This document shows positions 18,487 through 28,475 of a DNA stretch of 64,000 nt, one piece after another (the stretch's first letter is position 1; every line of letters begins with the position of its first letter). Source of the stretch: Escherichia fergusonii ATCC 35469. GTDB lineage: Bacteria > Pseudomonadota > Gammaproteobacteria > Enterobacterales > Enterobacteriaceae. The stretch is taken from NCBI RefSeq assembly GCF_000026225.1, contig NC_011740.1:1-64000 (forward strand), written 5' to 3'. The notes below the pieces were generated by a model. It did not search any database, was not told the origin of the DNA, and saw nothing but the letters and a program-made list of their open reading frames with translations. Made by a program: the position numbers and the translations under genes.

Positions 18487-21303
18487 ATGAGTGACTATAA
18501 ATCAACCCTGAATTTGCCGGAAACAGGGTTCCCGATGCGTGGCGATCTCGCCAAGCGCGAACCGGGAATGCTGGCGCGTTGGACTGATGATGATCTGTAC
18601 GGCATCATCCGTGCGGCTAAAAAAGGCAAAAAAACCTTCATTCTGCATGATGGCCCTCCTTATGCGAATGGCAGCATTCATATTGGTCACTCGGTTAACA
18701 AGATTCTGAAAGACATTATCGTGAAGTCCAAAGGGCTTTCCGGTTATGACTCGCCGTATGTGCCTGGCTGGGACTGCCACGGTCTGCCGATCGAGCTGAA
18801 AGTAGAGCAAGAATACGGCAAGCCGGGTGAGAAATTCACCGCCGCCGAGTTCCGCGCCAAGTGCCGCGAATACGCTGCGACCCAGGTTGACGGTCAGCGC
18901 AAAGACTTTATCCGTCTGGGCGTGCTGGGCGACTGGTCGCACCCGTACCTGACTATGGACTTCAAAACTGAAGCCAATATCATCCGCGCGCTGGGCAAAA
19001 TCATCGGCAACGGTCACCTGCACAAAGGCGCGAAGCCGGTGCACTGGTGCGTTGACTGCCGTTCTGCACTGGCAGAAGCGGAAGTTGAGTATTACGACAA
19101 AACTTCTCCGTCCATTGACGTCGCTTTCCAGGCGGTCGATCAGGATGCGCTGAAAGCAAAATTTGCCGTAAGCAACGTTAACGGCCCAATCTCGCTGGTG
19201 ATCTGGACCACCACGCCGTGGACTCTGCCTGCCAACCGCGCAATCTCTATTGCCCCTGATTTCGACTATGCGCTGGTGCAGATCGACGGTCAGGCTGTGA
19301 TTCTGGCGAAAGATCTGGTTGAAAGCGTAATGCAGCGTATCGGCGTGACCGATTACACCATTCTCGGCACGGTAAAAGGTGCGGAGCTGGAGCTGCTGCG
19401 CTTTACCCATCCGTTTATGGGCTTCGACGTTCCGGCAATTCTTGGCGATCACGTTACGCTGGATGCCGGTACCGGTGCCGTTCATACCGCGCCTGGCCAC
19501 GGCCCGGACGACTATGTGATCGGTCAGAAATATGGTCTGGAAACCGCTAACCCGGTTGGCCCGGACGGTACTTATCTGCCGGGTACTTACCCGACGCTGG
19601 ATGGCGTTAACGTCTTCAAAGCGAACGACATCGTCGTTGCGCTGCTACAGGAAAAAGGTGCGCTGCTGCACGTTGAGAAAATGCAGCACAGCTATCCGTG
19701 CTGCTGGCGTCACAAAACGCCGATCATCTTCCGCGCTACGCCGCAGTGGTTCGTCAGCATGGATCAGAAAGGTCTGCGTGCGCAGTCACTGAAAGAGATC
19801 AAAGGCGTGCAGTGGATCCCTGACTGGGGCCAGGCGCGTATCGAGTCGATGGTCGCTAACCGTCCTGACTGGTGTATCTCCCGTCAGCGCACCTGGGGCG
19901 TACCGATGTCACTGTTCGTGCACAAAGACACTGAAGAGCTGCATCCGCGTACCCTCGAACTGATGGAAGAAGTGGCAAAACGCGTTGAAGTTGATGGCAT
20001 CCAGGCGTGGTGGGATCTCGATGCGAAAGAGATCCTCGGCGACGAAGCTGACCAGTACGTGAAAGTGCCGGATACGCTGGACGTATGGTTTGACTCCGGA
20101 TCTACCCACTCTTCTGTTGTTGACGTGCGTCCGGAATTTGCTGGTCACGCAGCGGACATGTATCTGGAAGGTTCTGACCAGCATCGTGGTTGGTTCATGT
20201 CTTCCCTGATGATCTCCACCGCGATGAAAGGCAAAGCGCCGTATCGTCAGGTACTGACCCACGGCTTTACCGTAGATGGTCAGGGCCGCAAGATGTCTAA
20301 ATCTATCGGCAACACCGTTTCGCCGCAGGACGTGATGAACAAACTGGGCGCGGATATTCTGCGTCTGTGGGTGGCATCAACTGACTACACCGGTGAAATG
20401 GCCGTTTCTGACGAGATCCTGAAACGTGCAGCCGACAGCTATCGTCGTATCCGTAACACTGCACGTTTCCTGCTGGCAAACCTTAATGGTTTCGATCCGG
20501 CAAAAGATATGGTGAAACCGGAAGAGATGGTGGTACTGGATCGCTGGGCCGTAGGTTGTGCGAAAGCGGCGCAGGAAGACATCCTCAAGGCGTACGAAGC
20601 ATACGATTTCCACGAAGTGGTACAGCGTCTGATGCGCTTCTGCTCCGTTGAGATGGGCTCTTTCTACCTCGACATCATTAAGGACCGCCAGTACACCGCG
20701 AAAGCGGACAGCGTGGCGCGTCGTAGCTGCCAGACTGCGCTGTATCACATCGCAGAAGCGCTGGTTCGCTGGATGGCACCAATCCTCTCCTTCACCGCTG
20801 ATGAAGTGTGGGGCTATCTGCCGGGCGAACGTGAAAAATACGTCTTCACCGGCGAGTGGTACGAAGGCCTGTTTGGTCTGGCAGACAGCGAAGCGATGAA
20901 CGATGCGTTCTGGGACGAGCTGCTGAAAGTGCGTGGCGAAGTGAACAAAGTCATTGAGCAAGCACGTGCCGACAAGAAAGTGGGTGGCTCGCTGGAAGCG
21001 GCAGTAACCTTGTATGCAGAACCGGAACTGGCGGCGAAACTGACCGCGCTGGGCGATGAATTACGATTTGTCCTGTTGACCTCCGGCGCTACCGTTGCAG
21101 ACTATAACGACGCCCCTGCTGATGCTCAGCAGAGCGAAGTACTCAAAGGGCTGAAAGTCGCGTTGAGTAAAGCCGAAGGTGAGAAGTGCCCACGCTGCTG
21201 GCACTACACCCAGGATGTCGGCAAGGTAGCGGAACACGCAGAAATCTGCGGCCGCTGTGTCAGCAACGTCGCCGGTGACGGTGAAAAACGTAAGTTTGCC
21301 TGA
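18487..21303 (+). CDS. ileS: isoleucyl-tRNA synthetase
   Basis: A 938-residue class I aminoacyl-tRNA synthetase charging tRNA-Ile. The HIGH motif is at about residues 64-67 and KMSKS at 602-606. An editing (CP1) domain lies between them. The C-terminal zinc knuckle uses CPRC and CGRC cysteine pairs near residues 901-924. Length equals the E. coli enzyme. The stop codon overlaps the lspA start (TGATG), which suggests translational coupling. Confidence 0.98.
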
Positions 21304-21797
21304 TGAGTCAATCGATCTGTTCAACAGGGCTACGCTGGCTGTGGCTGGTGGTAGTCGTGCTGATTATCGATCTGGGCAGCAAGTACCTGATCCTCCAGAA
21401 CTTTGCTCTGGGGGATACGGTCCCGCTGTTCCCGTCGCTTAATCTGCATTATGCGCGTAACTATGGCGCGGCGTTTAGTTTCCTTGCCGATAGCGGCGGC
21501 TGGCAGCGTTGGTTCTTTGCCGGTATTGCGATTGGTATTAGCGTGATTCTGGTAGTGATGATGTATCGCTCGAAGGCCACGCAGAAGCTGAACAATATCG
21601 CTTACGCGCTGATTATTGGCGGCGCGCTGGGTAACCTGTTCGACCGCCTGTGGCACGGCTTCGTTGTCGATATGATCGACTTCTACGTCGGCGACTGGCA
21701 CTTCGCCACCTTCAACCTCGCCGATACTGCTATCTGTGTCGGTGCGGCACTGATTGTGCTGGAAGGTTTTTTACCTTCGAAAGCGAAAAAACAATAA
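21303..21797 (+). CDS. lspA: lipoprotein signal peptidase (SPase II)
   Basis: A 164-residue inner-membrane aspartyl protease that cleaves the signal peptide of diacylglyceryl-prolipoproteins. Four membrane spans are visible. The catalytic aspartates lie in the conserved segments VVDMIDFY (near 120-127) and FNLADTAI (near 138-145). Its ATG overlaps the ileS stop, and length equals the E. coli enzyme. A REP pair separates it from fkpB. Confidence 0.97.
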   Translation: MSQSICSTGLRWLWLVVVVLIIDLGSKYLILQNFALGDTVPLFPSLNLHYARNYGAAFSFLADSGGWQRWFFAGIAIGISVILVVMMYRSKATQKLNNIAYALIIGGALGNLFDRLWHGFVVDMIDFYVGDWHFATFNLADTAICVGAALIVLEGFLPSKAKKQ

Positions 21798-21803
21798 TAA
21801 ACC

Positions 21804-21876
21804 CTGCCGGATGCGATGCTGACGCATCTTATCCGGCCTACAGATTGCTGTGAAATCGTAGGCCGCATCCGGCAAA
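21804..21876. repeat. BIME: two facing REP elements between lspA and fkpB
   Basis: GCCGGATGCGATGCTGACGC followed by GCATCTTATCCGGCC (21806-21838) is a typical REP palindrome. An inverted partner, GTAGGCCGCATCCGGC, lies at 21858-21873. Such elements protect upstream mRNA and bind IHF or gyrase. Confidence 0.9.
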
Positions 21877-21904
21877 AATCCTCAAAATATAAGAGCAAAC
21901 CTGC

Positions 21905-22354
21905 ATGTCTGAATCTGTACAGAGCAATAGCGCCGTCCTGGTGCACTTCACGCTAAAACTCGACGATGGCACTACCGCCGAGTCTACCCGCAACAACGGT
22001 AAACCGGCGCTGTTCCGCCTGGGCGATGCTTCTCTCTCCGAAGGTCTGGAGCAACACCTGCTGGGGCTGAAAGTGGGCGATAAAACCACCTTCTCGCTGG
22101 AGCCAGATGCGGCGTTTGGCGTGCCGTCACCGGACCTGATTCAGTACTTCTCCCGCCGTGAGTTTATGGATGCAGGCGAGCCAGAAATTGGTGCAATCAT
22201 GCTTTTTACCGCAATGGATGGCAGTGAGATGCCTGGCGTGATCCGCGAAATTAACGGCGACTCCATTACCGTTGATTTCAATCATCCGCTGGCCGGGCAG
22301 ACCGTTCATTTTGATATTGAAGTGCTGGAAATCGATCCGGCACTGGAGGCGTAA
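21905..22354 (+). CDS. fkpB: FKBP-type peptidyl-prolyl isomerase (SlpA)
   Basis: A 149-residue FKBP-type prolyl isomerase of the SlyD/SlpA group. Its FKBP core ([13 protein letters not shown] at about 10-22) is interrupted by an insert-in-flap domain, with the hallmark segments [11 protein letters not shown] and [15 protein letters not shown] (about 123-137). It lacks the His-rich metal-binding tail of SlyD. A role as a general chaperone-isomerase is family knowledge; a specific client is not known. It ends one base before the ispH ATG. Confidence 0.95.
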
Positions 22355-22355
22355 C

Positions 22356-23306
22356 ATGCAGATCCTGTTGGCCAACCCACGTGGTTTTTGTGCCGGGGTA
22401 GACCGCGCTATCAGCATTGTTGAAAACGCGCTGGCCATTTACGGCGCACCAATTTATGTCCGTCACGAAGTAGTGCATAACCGCTACGTGGTCGATAGCC
22501 TGCGCGAGCGTGGGGCTATCTTTATTGAGCAGATCAGCGAAGTGCCGGACGGTGCGATCCTGATCTTCTCCGCACACGGTGTTTCTCAGGCGGTACGTAA
22601 CGAAGCGAAAAGCCGTGATTTGACGGTATTTGACGCTACCTGTCCACTGGTGACCAAAGTGCATATGGAAGTCGCCCGCGCCAGTCGCCGTGGCGAAGAG
22701 TCGATTCTCATCGGGCACGCCGGTCACCCGGAAGTAGAAGGTACGATGGGTCAGTACAGCAACCCGGAAGGGGGAATGTATCTGGTTGAATCGCCGGACG
22801 ATGTTTGGAAACTGACGGTCAAAAACGAAGAGAAGCTCTCCTTTATGACCCAAACCACGCTGTCGGTGGATGACACGTCTGATGTGATCGACGCGCTGCG
22901 TAAACGCTTCCCGAAAATTGTCGGTCCGCGCAAAGATGACATCTGCTACGCCACTACTAACCGTCAGGAAGCAGTACGCGCCCTGGCAGAACAGGCGGAA
23001 GTGGTGCTGGTGGTCGGTTCGAAAAACTCCTCCAACTCCAACCGTCTGGCGGAGCTGGCCCAGCGCATGGGCAAACGCGCGTTTTTGATTGACGATGCGA
23101 AAGACATCCAGGAAGAGTGGGTGAAAGAGGTTAAATGCGTCGGCGTCACTGCGGGTGCCTCGGCCCCGGATATTCTGGTACAGAATGTGGTTGCACGTTT
23201 ACAGCAACTTGGTGGTGGTGAAGCCATCCCGCTGGAAGGCCGTGAAGAAAACATTGTTTTCGAAGTGCCGAAAGAGCTGCGTGTCGATATTCGTGAAGTC
23301 GATTAA
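22356..23306 (+). CDS. ispH: 4-hydroxy-3-methylbut-2-enyl diphosphate reductase
   Basis: A 316-residue iron-sulfur enzyme, the last step of the MEP pathway, reducing HMBPP to IPP and DMAPP. The three cluster cysteines fall in NPRGFCAGV (C12), DATCPLV (C96) and the [11 protein letters not shown] segment (C197). The ATG at 22356 ([10 protein letters not shown]) gives the family length. A frame extending upstream to 22272 is only open sequence inside fkpB. It is essential in E. coli. Confidence 0.97.
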
Positions 23307-23332
23307 GTCATTAGCAGCCTAAGTTATGCGAA

Positions 23333-23361
23333 AATGCCGGTCTTGTTACCGGCATTTTTTA
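23333..23361 (+). terminator. ispH terminator
   Basis: AATGCCGG and CCGGCATT form an 8-bp stem with six T residues, 27 bases after the ispH stop and just before the rihC ribosome site. Confidence 0.9.
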
Positions 23362-23371
23362 TGGAGAAAAC

Positions 23372-24286
23372 ATGCGTTTACCCATTTTCCTTGATACTGA
23401 CCCAGGCATTGACGATGCCGTCGCCATTGCCGCCGCGATTTTTGCCCCGGAACTTGACCTGCAACTGATGACCACCGTCGCGGGTAATGTCTCGGTAGAG
23501 AAAACCACCCGCAACGCCCTGCAACTGCTGCATTTCTGGAATGCGGAGATTCCGCTTGCCCAGGGAGCCTCCGTGCCGCTGGTACGCGCACCGCGTAATG
23601 CGGCATCTGTACACGGTGAATCGGGAATGGCTGGCTACGACTTTGTTGAGCACAACCGAAAGCCACTGGAGCAACCGGCGTTTCTGGCGATTCGTGATGC
23701 CCTGATGCGTGCGCCTGAGCCTGTGACTCTGGTAGCCATCGGCCCGTTAACTAATATTGCGTTGTTACTTTCACAATGTCCTGAATGTAAACCGCATATT
23801 CGCCGGCTGGTGATCATGGGCGGTTCTGCCGGACGCGGCAACTGCACGCCAAACGCCGAGTTTAATATCGCTGCCGATCCAGAAGCGGCAGCCTGTGTCT
23901 TCCGTAGCGGCATCGAAATTGTCATGTGTGGTCTGGATGTCACAAATCAGGCAATATTAACCCCTGACTATCTCGGCACGTTGCCGGAGTTGAATCGCAC
24001 CGGAAAAATGCTACACGCCCTGTTTAGCCACTACCGTAGCGGCAGTATGCAGAGCGGCCTACGAATGCACGATCTCTGCGCCATCGCCTGGTTGGTGCGC
24101 CCGGACCTGTTCACTCTCAAACCGTGTTTTGTGGCAGTGGAAACTCAGGGTGAATTTACCTCAGGCACGACGGTGGTTGATATCGACGGTTGCCTGGGCA
24201 AGCCAGCCAATGTACAGGTGGCATTGGAGCTGGATGTAAAAGGCTTCCAGCAGTGGGTGGCAGAAGTTTTGGCGAAGGCTTCATAA
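23372..24286 (+). CDS. rihC: ribonucleoside hydrolase RihC
   Basis: A 304-residue nucleoside hydrolase that splits purine and pyrimidine ribonucleosides into base and ribose. The N-terminal calcium-binding signature DTDPGIDDA lies at residues 8-16, and further metal/substrate residues lie in GPLTNIAL and NAEFNIAADPEA. Length equals the E. coli protein. In K-12, dapB follows; here about 13 kb of citrate genes intervene. Confidence 0.96.
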   Translation: MRLPIFLDTDPGIDDAVAIAAAIFAPELDLQLMTTVAGNVSVEKTTRNALQLLHFWNAEIPLAQGASVPLVRAPRNAASVHGESGMAGYDFVEHNRKPLEQPAFLAIRDALMRAPEPVTLVAIGPLTNIALLLSQCPECKPHIRRLVIMGGSAGRGNCTPNAEFNIAADPEAAACVFRSGIEIVMCGLDVTNQAILTPDYLGTLPELNRTGKMLHALFSHYRSGSMQSGLRMHDLCAIAWLVRPDLFTLKPCFVAVETQGEFTSGTTVVDIDGCLGKPANVQVALELDVKGFQQWVAEVLAKAS

Positions 24287-24303
24287 AATAAGGAACTAAA
24301 GGG

Positions 24304-24669
24304 ATGAACAACAGCAAGGGAAGGCAAAATGGCTGGCGAAATGCCATAGATTTTAATGGTGTTGCCAGCCGCTATGAGTTTTGGTCATTTTTATCAGTAA
24401 GTGTGGGGATCTGTCTGTTTCCACTGTTTTGCTGGTGGCTGGCGTTAATGGCTAATCCTGATTATGGTGTTTTTATTTTCTTTGCTCTGCCACTGAGCGT
24501 ATTACTCGGCTTACTCTTTCTTATACCTGTTCTTGCCATCGGTGTGCGGCGGATGCACGACATTGGCTACTCAGGATGGTGGTTTATTGCCGCAGTTCTC
24601 ACGATATGGTTCATACCTGTCATCTTGTTGATATGTTGTATGAAATCGCGGACAACCTCAGAAAGTTAA
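24304..24669 (+). CDS. DUF805-family inner-membrane protein
   Basis: A 121-residue protein with three or four hydrophobic spans and the DUF805 hallmark RRMHDIGYSGWW near residues 81-92, with a typical N-terminal RYEFW segment. It resembles YhaH/YhaI of E. coli. Function is unknown. It starts 17 bases after rihC, so it may be read from the rihC transcript. It converges on citB, separated by a hairpin. I do not recall it at this place in K-12, so it probably belongs to the inserted region. Confidence 0.85.
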   Translation: MNNSKGRQNGWRNAIDFNGVASRYEFWSFLSVSVGICLFPLFCWWLALMANPDYGVFIFFALPLSVLLGLLFLIPVLAIGVRRMHDIGYSGWWFIAAVLTIWFIPVILLICCMKSRTTSES

Positions 24670-24672
24670 ACA

Positions 24673-24704
24673 GCACCGAACAGTAAGCAGAACTGTTGCG
24701 GTGC
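24673..24704. terminator. bidirectional hairpin between the DUF805 gene and citB
   Basis: GCACCG/CGGTGC and AACAGT/ACTGTT form a nested stem in the 45-bp gap between the two convergent stop codons. There is no strong T-run. Confidence 0.65.
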
Positions 24705-24714
24705 CTGGCGATTG

Positions 24715-25398
24715 TTATTTCCCGCGATAAATCCGTTCAGGTCTGCCGACTTTGCCATAAACGATTTCAGCTTCGAGAAAATTATCTTTTACCCCCTGTT
24801 CCAGGTAGCGACGAGCTGTGGTTTTACTGCTACCGAGCAGGCGAGATAGTGAGTCGGCAGTATGTACCACCTCTGGCTCGCTGAAGCATTGGCGCACGCG
24901 TTGTAATGTTGTTTCATCAATACCTCGCATTGTTGTCTCAGGTGCAATATTTTCTTCTTTTGCCTGAATATTAAATAGCGCATCGACATGCGTCTGGCTG
25001 GCTTGTTCACTTGAACGAAGTGAGCTGCGATAGCGAGAAAAGCGCTGGAGTGTATGTTGTAGTCGTTGGTAATGAACAGGTTTTATTAAATAATCAAACA
25101 CGCCAAGGCGTAGCGCTTCACTAATCGTATCCATATGGTTATCTGCGGTGATAAAAATTATTCGACCGCTATAGCTGGTATTCACCGTATGGCGAATTAA
25201 ATCGATACCTTTACCGTCAGGCAAAAAATTATCCAGTAAAATTAATTGTGGTTGATAAAGACGGATCATTTTTTTAGCACTTTCTTGTTTATCCGCAACG
25301 CCAATAACATCAAAAGCCGGGAGTTGCTTAAGTGTATCAACCAAAATCTCTGCCAGTAATGGCTCATCCTCAACTATCAGTGTGGTTATCTTATCCAT
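24715..25398 (-). CDS. citB: CitB/DpiA-family response regulator of citrate fermentation
   Basis: A 227-residue response regulator. The receiver domain has acidic residues near VEDE (9-12), phosphoacceptor D56 in LILLDNFLP and conserved K106 in DYLIKP. The C-terminal helix-turn-helix lies near 180-205 (TADSLSRLLGSSKTTARRYLE region), as in the CitB family. Phosphorylated by CitA, it should activate the two divergent citrate operons from the citS-citC region. Its ATG overlaps the end of citA by eight bases. E. coli K-12 has a paralogue, DpiA, at another locus, so the name citB refers to the Klebsiella-type gene. Confidence 0.92.
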   Translation of the reverse strand: MDKITTLIVEDEPLLAEILVDTLKQLPAFDVIGVADKQESAKKMIRLYQPQLILLDNFLPDGKGIDLIRHTVNTSYSGRIIFITADNHMDTISEALRLGVFDYLIKPVHYQRLQHTLQRFSRYRSSLRSSEQASQTHVDALFNIQAKEENIAPETTMRGIDETTLQRVRQCFSEPEVVHTADSLSRLLGSSKTTARRYLEQGVKDNFLEAEIVYGKVGRPERIYRGK

Positions 25399-27019
25399 GA
25401 TGTTGTTCTCTGGTCAGGGGAATATATAAACTAAATATGGTGCCATAGGGGATGTTGTCATCAATAACGATATGCCCACCCGCCTGTTCGGTGTAGCTTT
25501 TAACCAGCCACAAACCAATACCGTGTTCAGCGTTATTACTGCTGGTAATACCACGTTCAAAAATATGATCGCGAATACTATCGTCAATACCACAGCCCTG
25601 ATCGGCTACTTCAATCAGTATTTCATCGCCCTCGCTGTTAATCAGACATTCAATTTTACGGCTACCATCAGGCTGTTTCAGCGTGGCATTAAAGGCGTTA
25701 TCCAGCAGATTACCAACAATGGAAATCCACTCATTATGGGTGAGCGATGTGGGTAGTGAATCTACATAGCAGGCGGGATCGAACACCAATTCAAGATCCA
25801 ACTCTTTGGCGCGATAGTATTTACCGATCAACAGGCCAGCAAGGTGACTGTTTTTGAATTTTTGTGCAATAAAATCAATCACTTTTTGGTGGCTGTCAGA
25901 CTGTTGTTGAATCAGGTTAAGAGCATGGTCGTAGCGTTTTAAATAAAGCAAGCCAGCAATAGTAGAAATCACGTTACGATGCTCGTGCTGAACTGCACGT
26001 AAATTATCGGCATATTGTTGAATCTGACTCAGTTGCAGGCTGAGAGTATTAATATCATCTTTACTTCGAAAGCTAATGACCCAACCTTGCGGTTTTTCAT
26101 CGAGAATGACGGCCATACGGCTGGCAATAACTTTAATTTGATTAAAGGTAACTATCTCATCTTTTTTATTATTCTGCGGCTTATCGTAAAAAAAGGTATC
26201 TGGCGAAACAACATCGGATATTTTTTTGCCAATTAAATATTGCTCAGGATATGGCTGATTAAGCATCTGTCGGGCCGTCTGATTAATTGCAGTGATCTGA
26301 TGTTGTGAATCAATGGCAATTAAACCTTCAAATACTGACTCAAATAACACATTTTGTTGTAATACCAGTTTCGATATTTGTTGTGGCTCCATATTAAACA
26401 TCTGCCGTTTAATATGTAATGAAAACAACCGAGCAGAAAATAACAACAACAAAAGTAGGGCAAGCATGGGTAACATTAACGAACTATGTTGCAGACTCAA
26501 CCAGCTTTCCAGTTGTTGCAGGGTATATCCCACCGATACAATCCCTATCACTTTACCTGTCGCGTCCTGAATCGGCGATTTTCCCCGTAACGAAGAGCCC
26601 AGCGAACCTTGCCGTACAGAAACATAACTTTTGGCATTAATCAGCGCTTCGTCGTTATCGCCACCTTCCATTTGCTGACCAATTTCATTTGGCACTACAT
26701 GATAAAGTCGAATACCTTTGGCATCGCCAACGGTAATGTAGGTGGCATCGGAAAATGAATGCATTGGATCTATTAGCGCTTTAATTCGGGCCAGATCATT
26801 TTTTTCGACGGCTTCAACCAGTTCTGGCATGGCGGAGATTTGCATCGCCTGGATCAAGGCCCGTTGACCTACCTGATAGTGCAGACGCTCTTTAGTGATA
26901 TTGGTTAAATACCAGGAAATCGCCAGCATCACGACAGTAGAAGTGAAAAGAATCAGCAAGAAGATGCGATTTTGAAATGAGCGTCGGGAGAACCACTGAA
27001 TCACGATTTGAATTATCAC
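25391..27019 (-). CDS. citA: CitA/DpiB-family citrate-sensing histidine kinase
   Basis: A 542-residue membrane kinase. Spans lie at about 17-38 and 178-200, enclosing a periplasmic PAS-type citrate domain. Citrate-binding residues are visible as RLYH (104-107) and SSLRGKSP (142-149). A cytoplasmic PAS domain follows at about 215-310. The kinase core has the H-box QHEHRN (H345), N-box NLLDNAFN (about 437-444) and G-boxes DQGCGID and GIGLWLVK. It senses external citrate, probably under anaerobic Na+-replete conditions, and phosphorylates CitB. A strong terminator separates it from oadB upstream. Confidence 0.92.
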   Translation of the reverse strand: MIIQIVIQWFSRRSFQNRIFLLILFTSTVVMLAISWYLTNITKERLHYQVGQRALIQAMQISAMPELVEAVEKNDLARIKALIDPMHSFSDATYITVGDAKGIRLYHVVPNEIGQQMEGGDNDEALINAKSYVSVRQGSLGSSLRGKSPIQDATGKVIGIVSVGYTLQQLESWLSLQHSSLMLPMLALLLLLLFSARLFSLHIKRQMFNMEPQQISKLVLQQNVLFESVFEGLIAIDSQHQITAINQTARQMLNQPYPEQYLIGKKISDVVSPDTFFYDKPQNNKKDEIVTFNQIKVIASRMAVILDEKPQGWVISFRSKDDINTLSLQLSQIQQYADNLRAVQHEHRNVISTIAGLLYLKRYDHALNLIQQQSDSHQKVIDFIAQKFKNSHLAGLLIGKYYRAKELDLELVFDPACYVDSLPTSLTHNEWISIVGNLLDNAFNATLKQPDGSRKIECLINSEGDEILIEVADQGCGIDDSIRDHIFERGITSSNNAEHGIGLWLVKSYTEQAGGHIVIDDNIPYGTIFSLYIPLTREQHHG

Positions 27020-27124
27020 CTGAGAAATAATTTACGGATATGATTTTCGCCTTTTCATTGCGGTTACGGGCCGACCTGGCGCATATTTCAATGAAATTCG
27101 GAAAACGTTTAAAAAGGAACAGTA

Positions 27125-27151
27125 AAAAGGCGGGAGTCGCTCCCGCCTTTT
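27125..27151 (-). terminator. terminator after oadB
   Basis: AAAAGGCGGGA, GTCGC and TCCCGCCTTTT form a 7-bp GC stem flanked by A and T runs, so it works on both strands. On the minus strand it lies 11 bases after the oadB stop and before citA, suggesting citAB is expressed by readthrough or from its own promoter. Confidence 0.9.
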
Positions 27152-27161
27152 GAGGACAAAA

Positions 27162-28463
27162 TTACATTGCCATAACGTATTTCAACATCACCCCAGCGGC
27201 GATGGCAGAGCCAATAACACCTGCCACGTTCGGCCCCATCGCGTGCATCAACAAGAAGTTCTGGGCGTCAGACTCCAGGCCCACCTTGTTGGAAACACGG
27301 GCTGCCATGGGCACTGCCGAAACACCGGCTGAACCGATCAGTGGGTTAATTTTGTTTTTGCTGAATACGTTCATCAGCTTCGCCATTAACACACCCGCTG
27401 CCGTACCGATACAGAACGCAATAACACCTAACAGCAAGATCCCCAGCGTTTGCGGCTGGAGGAACTTATCTGCCACCAGTTTTGCGCCAACGGAAAGGCC
27501 CAAAAAGATAGTTACGATGTTGATCAATGCGTTCTGTACGGTATCGCTCAGACGCTCAACTACACCACTTTCGCGCATCAGGTTGCCGAAACAGAACATC
27601 CCCAACAGCGGTGCTGCATCTGGCAATAACAGTGCAACCAACAGCAGAAGTACCAACGGGAAAATTATTTTCTCGCGCTTACTGACTGTACGCATTTGCA
27701 CCATGCGGATCTTGCGTTCTTTTTCCGTGGTCAGGAGCTTCATAATCGGTGGCTGAATCAGCGGTACCAGTGCCATATAAGAGTACGCTGCAACTGCAAT
27801 TGCTCCCAACAGCTCAGGCGCCAGCTTGCTTGCGAGGTAGATCGCGGTTGGGCCGTCAGCACCACCGATGATGCCAATTGCCGCAGCCTGTGGCAGGGAG
27901 AACGAAATAAAGCCGAAGTAATTCAGCGTTAATGCTCCCAGCACCGTGGCGAAGATACCAAACTGCGCAGCTGCACCCAGTAATAGCGTACGTGGATTCC
28001 CCAACAGCGGACCAAAATCAGTCATTGCGCCTACGCCCATGAAAATCACCAGCGGAGCGACGCCTGAACCAATAGCCACTTTATAGAACAACGCCAACAC
28101 GCCCGGTGTATAGCCCATATCAACAGCCAGTGTTTCCAGTTGCGCCTGAACTGATGGTAATGCCAGCGCCAATGCTTCTTTAATCGCATGTACGTCTGGC
28201 ACGCAGTTCAGTTTGGCTGCCACAATCGCCAGTTGCCCGGCATCATGATGTACCAGCAAACTTTCGAATGCCGTCATCGCCAGCCCGGCTTCGGGAATGT
28301 TGGAAAGCAGGCCACCGAAGCCAATGGGTAGCAGGAGTAACGGTTCGAACTTTTTCACAATGGCGAGCCACAGCAGCACCAGACTGACCAGCAACATCAC
28401 GGCCTGTCCAGCGCTGAGGTGCATCAGCCCCATACCCTGAATCAGGGCATTCAGACTATCCAT
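27162..28463 (-). CDS. oadB: oxaloacetate decarboxylase beta subunit (Na+ pump)
   Basis: A 433-residue polytopic inner-membrane subunit. It decarboxylates the carboxybiotin carried by OadA and uses the energy to export Na+. The family segments GFGGLLSNIPEAG, FMGVGAMTDFGPLL, GIIGGADGPTAIY and GSAGVSAVPMAAR are all visible; the aspartate in GADGPT corresponds to the conserved Na+/decarboxylation residue of the family. It lies 12 bases after oadA. Paralogous copies exist in Salmonella and Klebsiella. Confidence 0.95.
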   Translation of the reverse strand: MDSLNALIQGMGLMHLSAGQAVMLLVSLVLLWLAIVKKFEPLLLLPIGFGGLLSNIPEAGLAMTAFESLLVHHDAGQLAIVAAKLNCVPDVHAIKEALALALPSVQAQLETLAVDMGYTPGVLALFYKVAIGSGVAPLVIFMGVGAMTDFGPLLGNPRTLLLGAAAQFGIFATVLGALTLNYFGFISFSLPQAAAIGIIGGADGPTAIYLASKLAPELLGAIAVAAYSYMALVPLIQPPIMKLLTTEKERKIRMVQMRTVSKREKIIFPLVLLLLVALLLPDAAPLLGMFCFGNLMRESGVVERLSDTVQNALINIVTIFLGLSVGAKLVADKFLQPQTLGILLLGVIAFCIGTAAGVLMAKLMNVFSKNKINPLIGSAGVSAVPMAARVSNKVGLESDAQNFLLMHAMGPNVAGVIGSAIAAGVMLKYVMAM

Positions 28464-28475
28464 CTCAGTTCTCCG

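Noticed and set aside
21804..21876. Possible CRISPR-like or mobile repeat after lspA
   Set aside because: It is a standard REP/BIME element. No array of spaced direct repeats occurs anywhere in the window.
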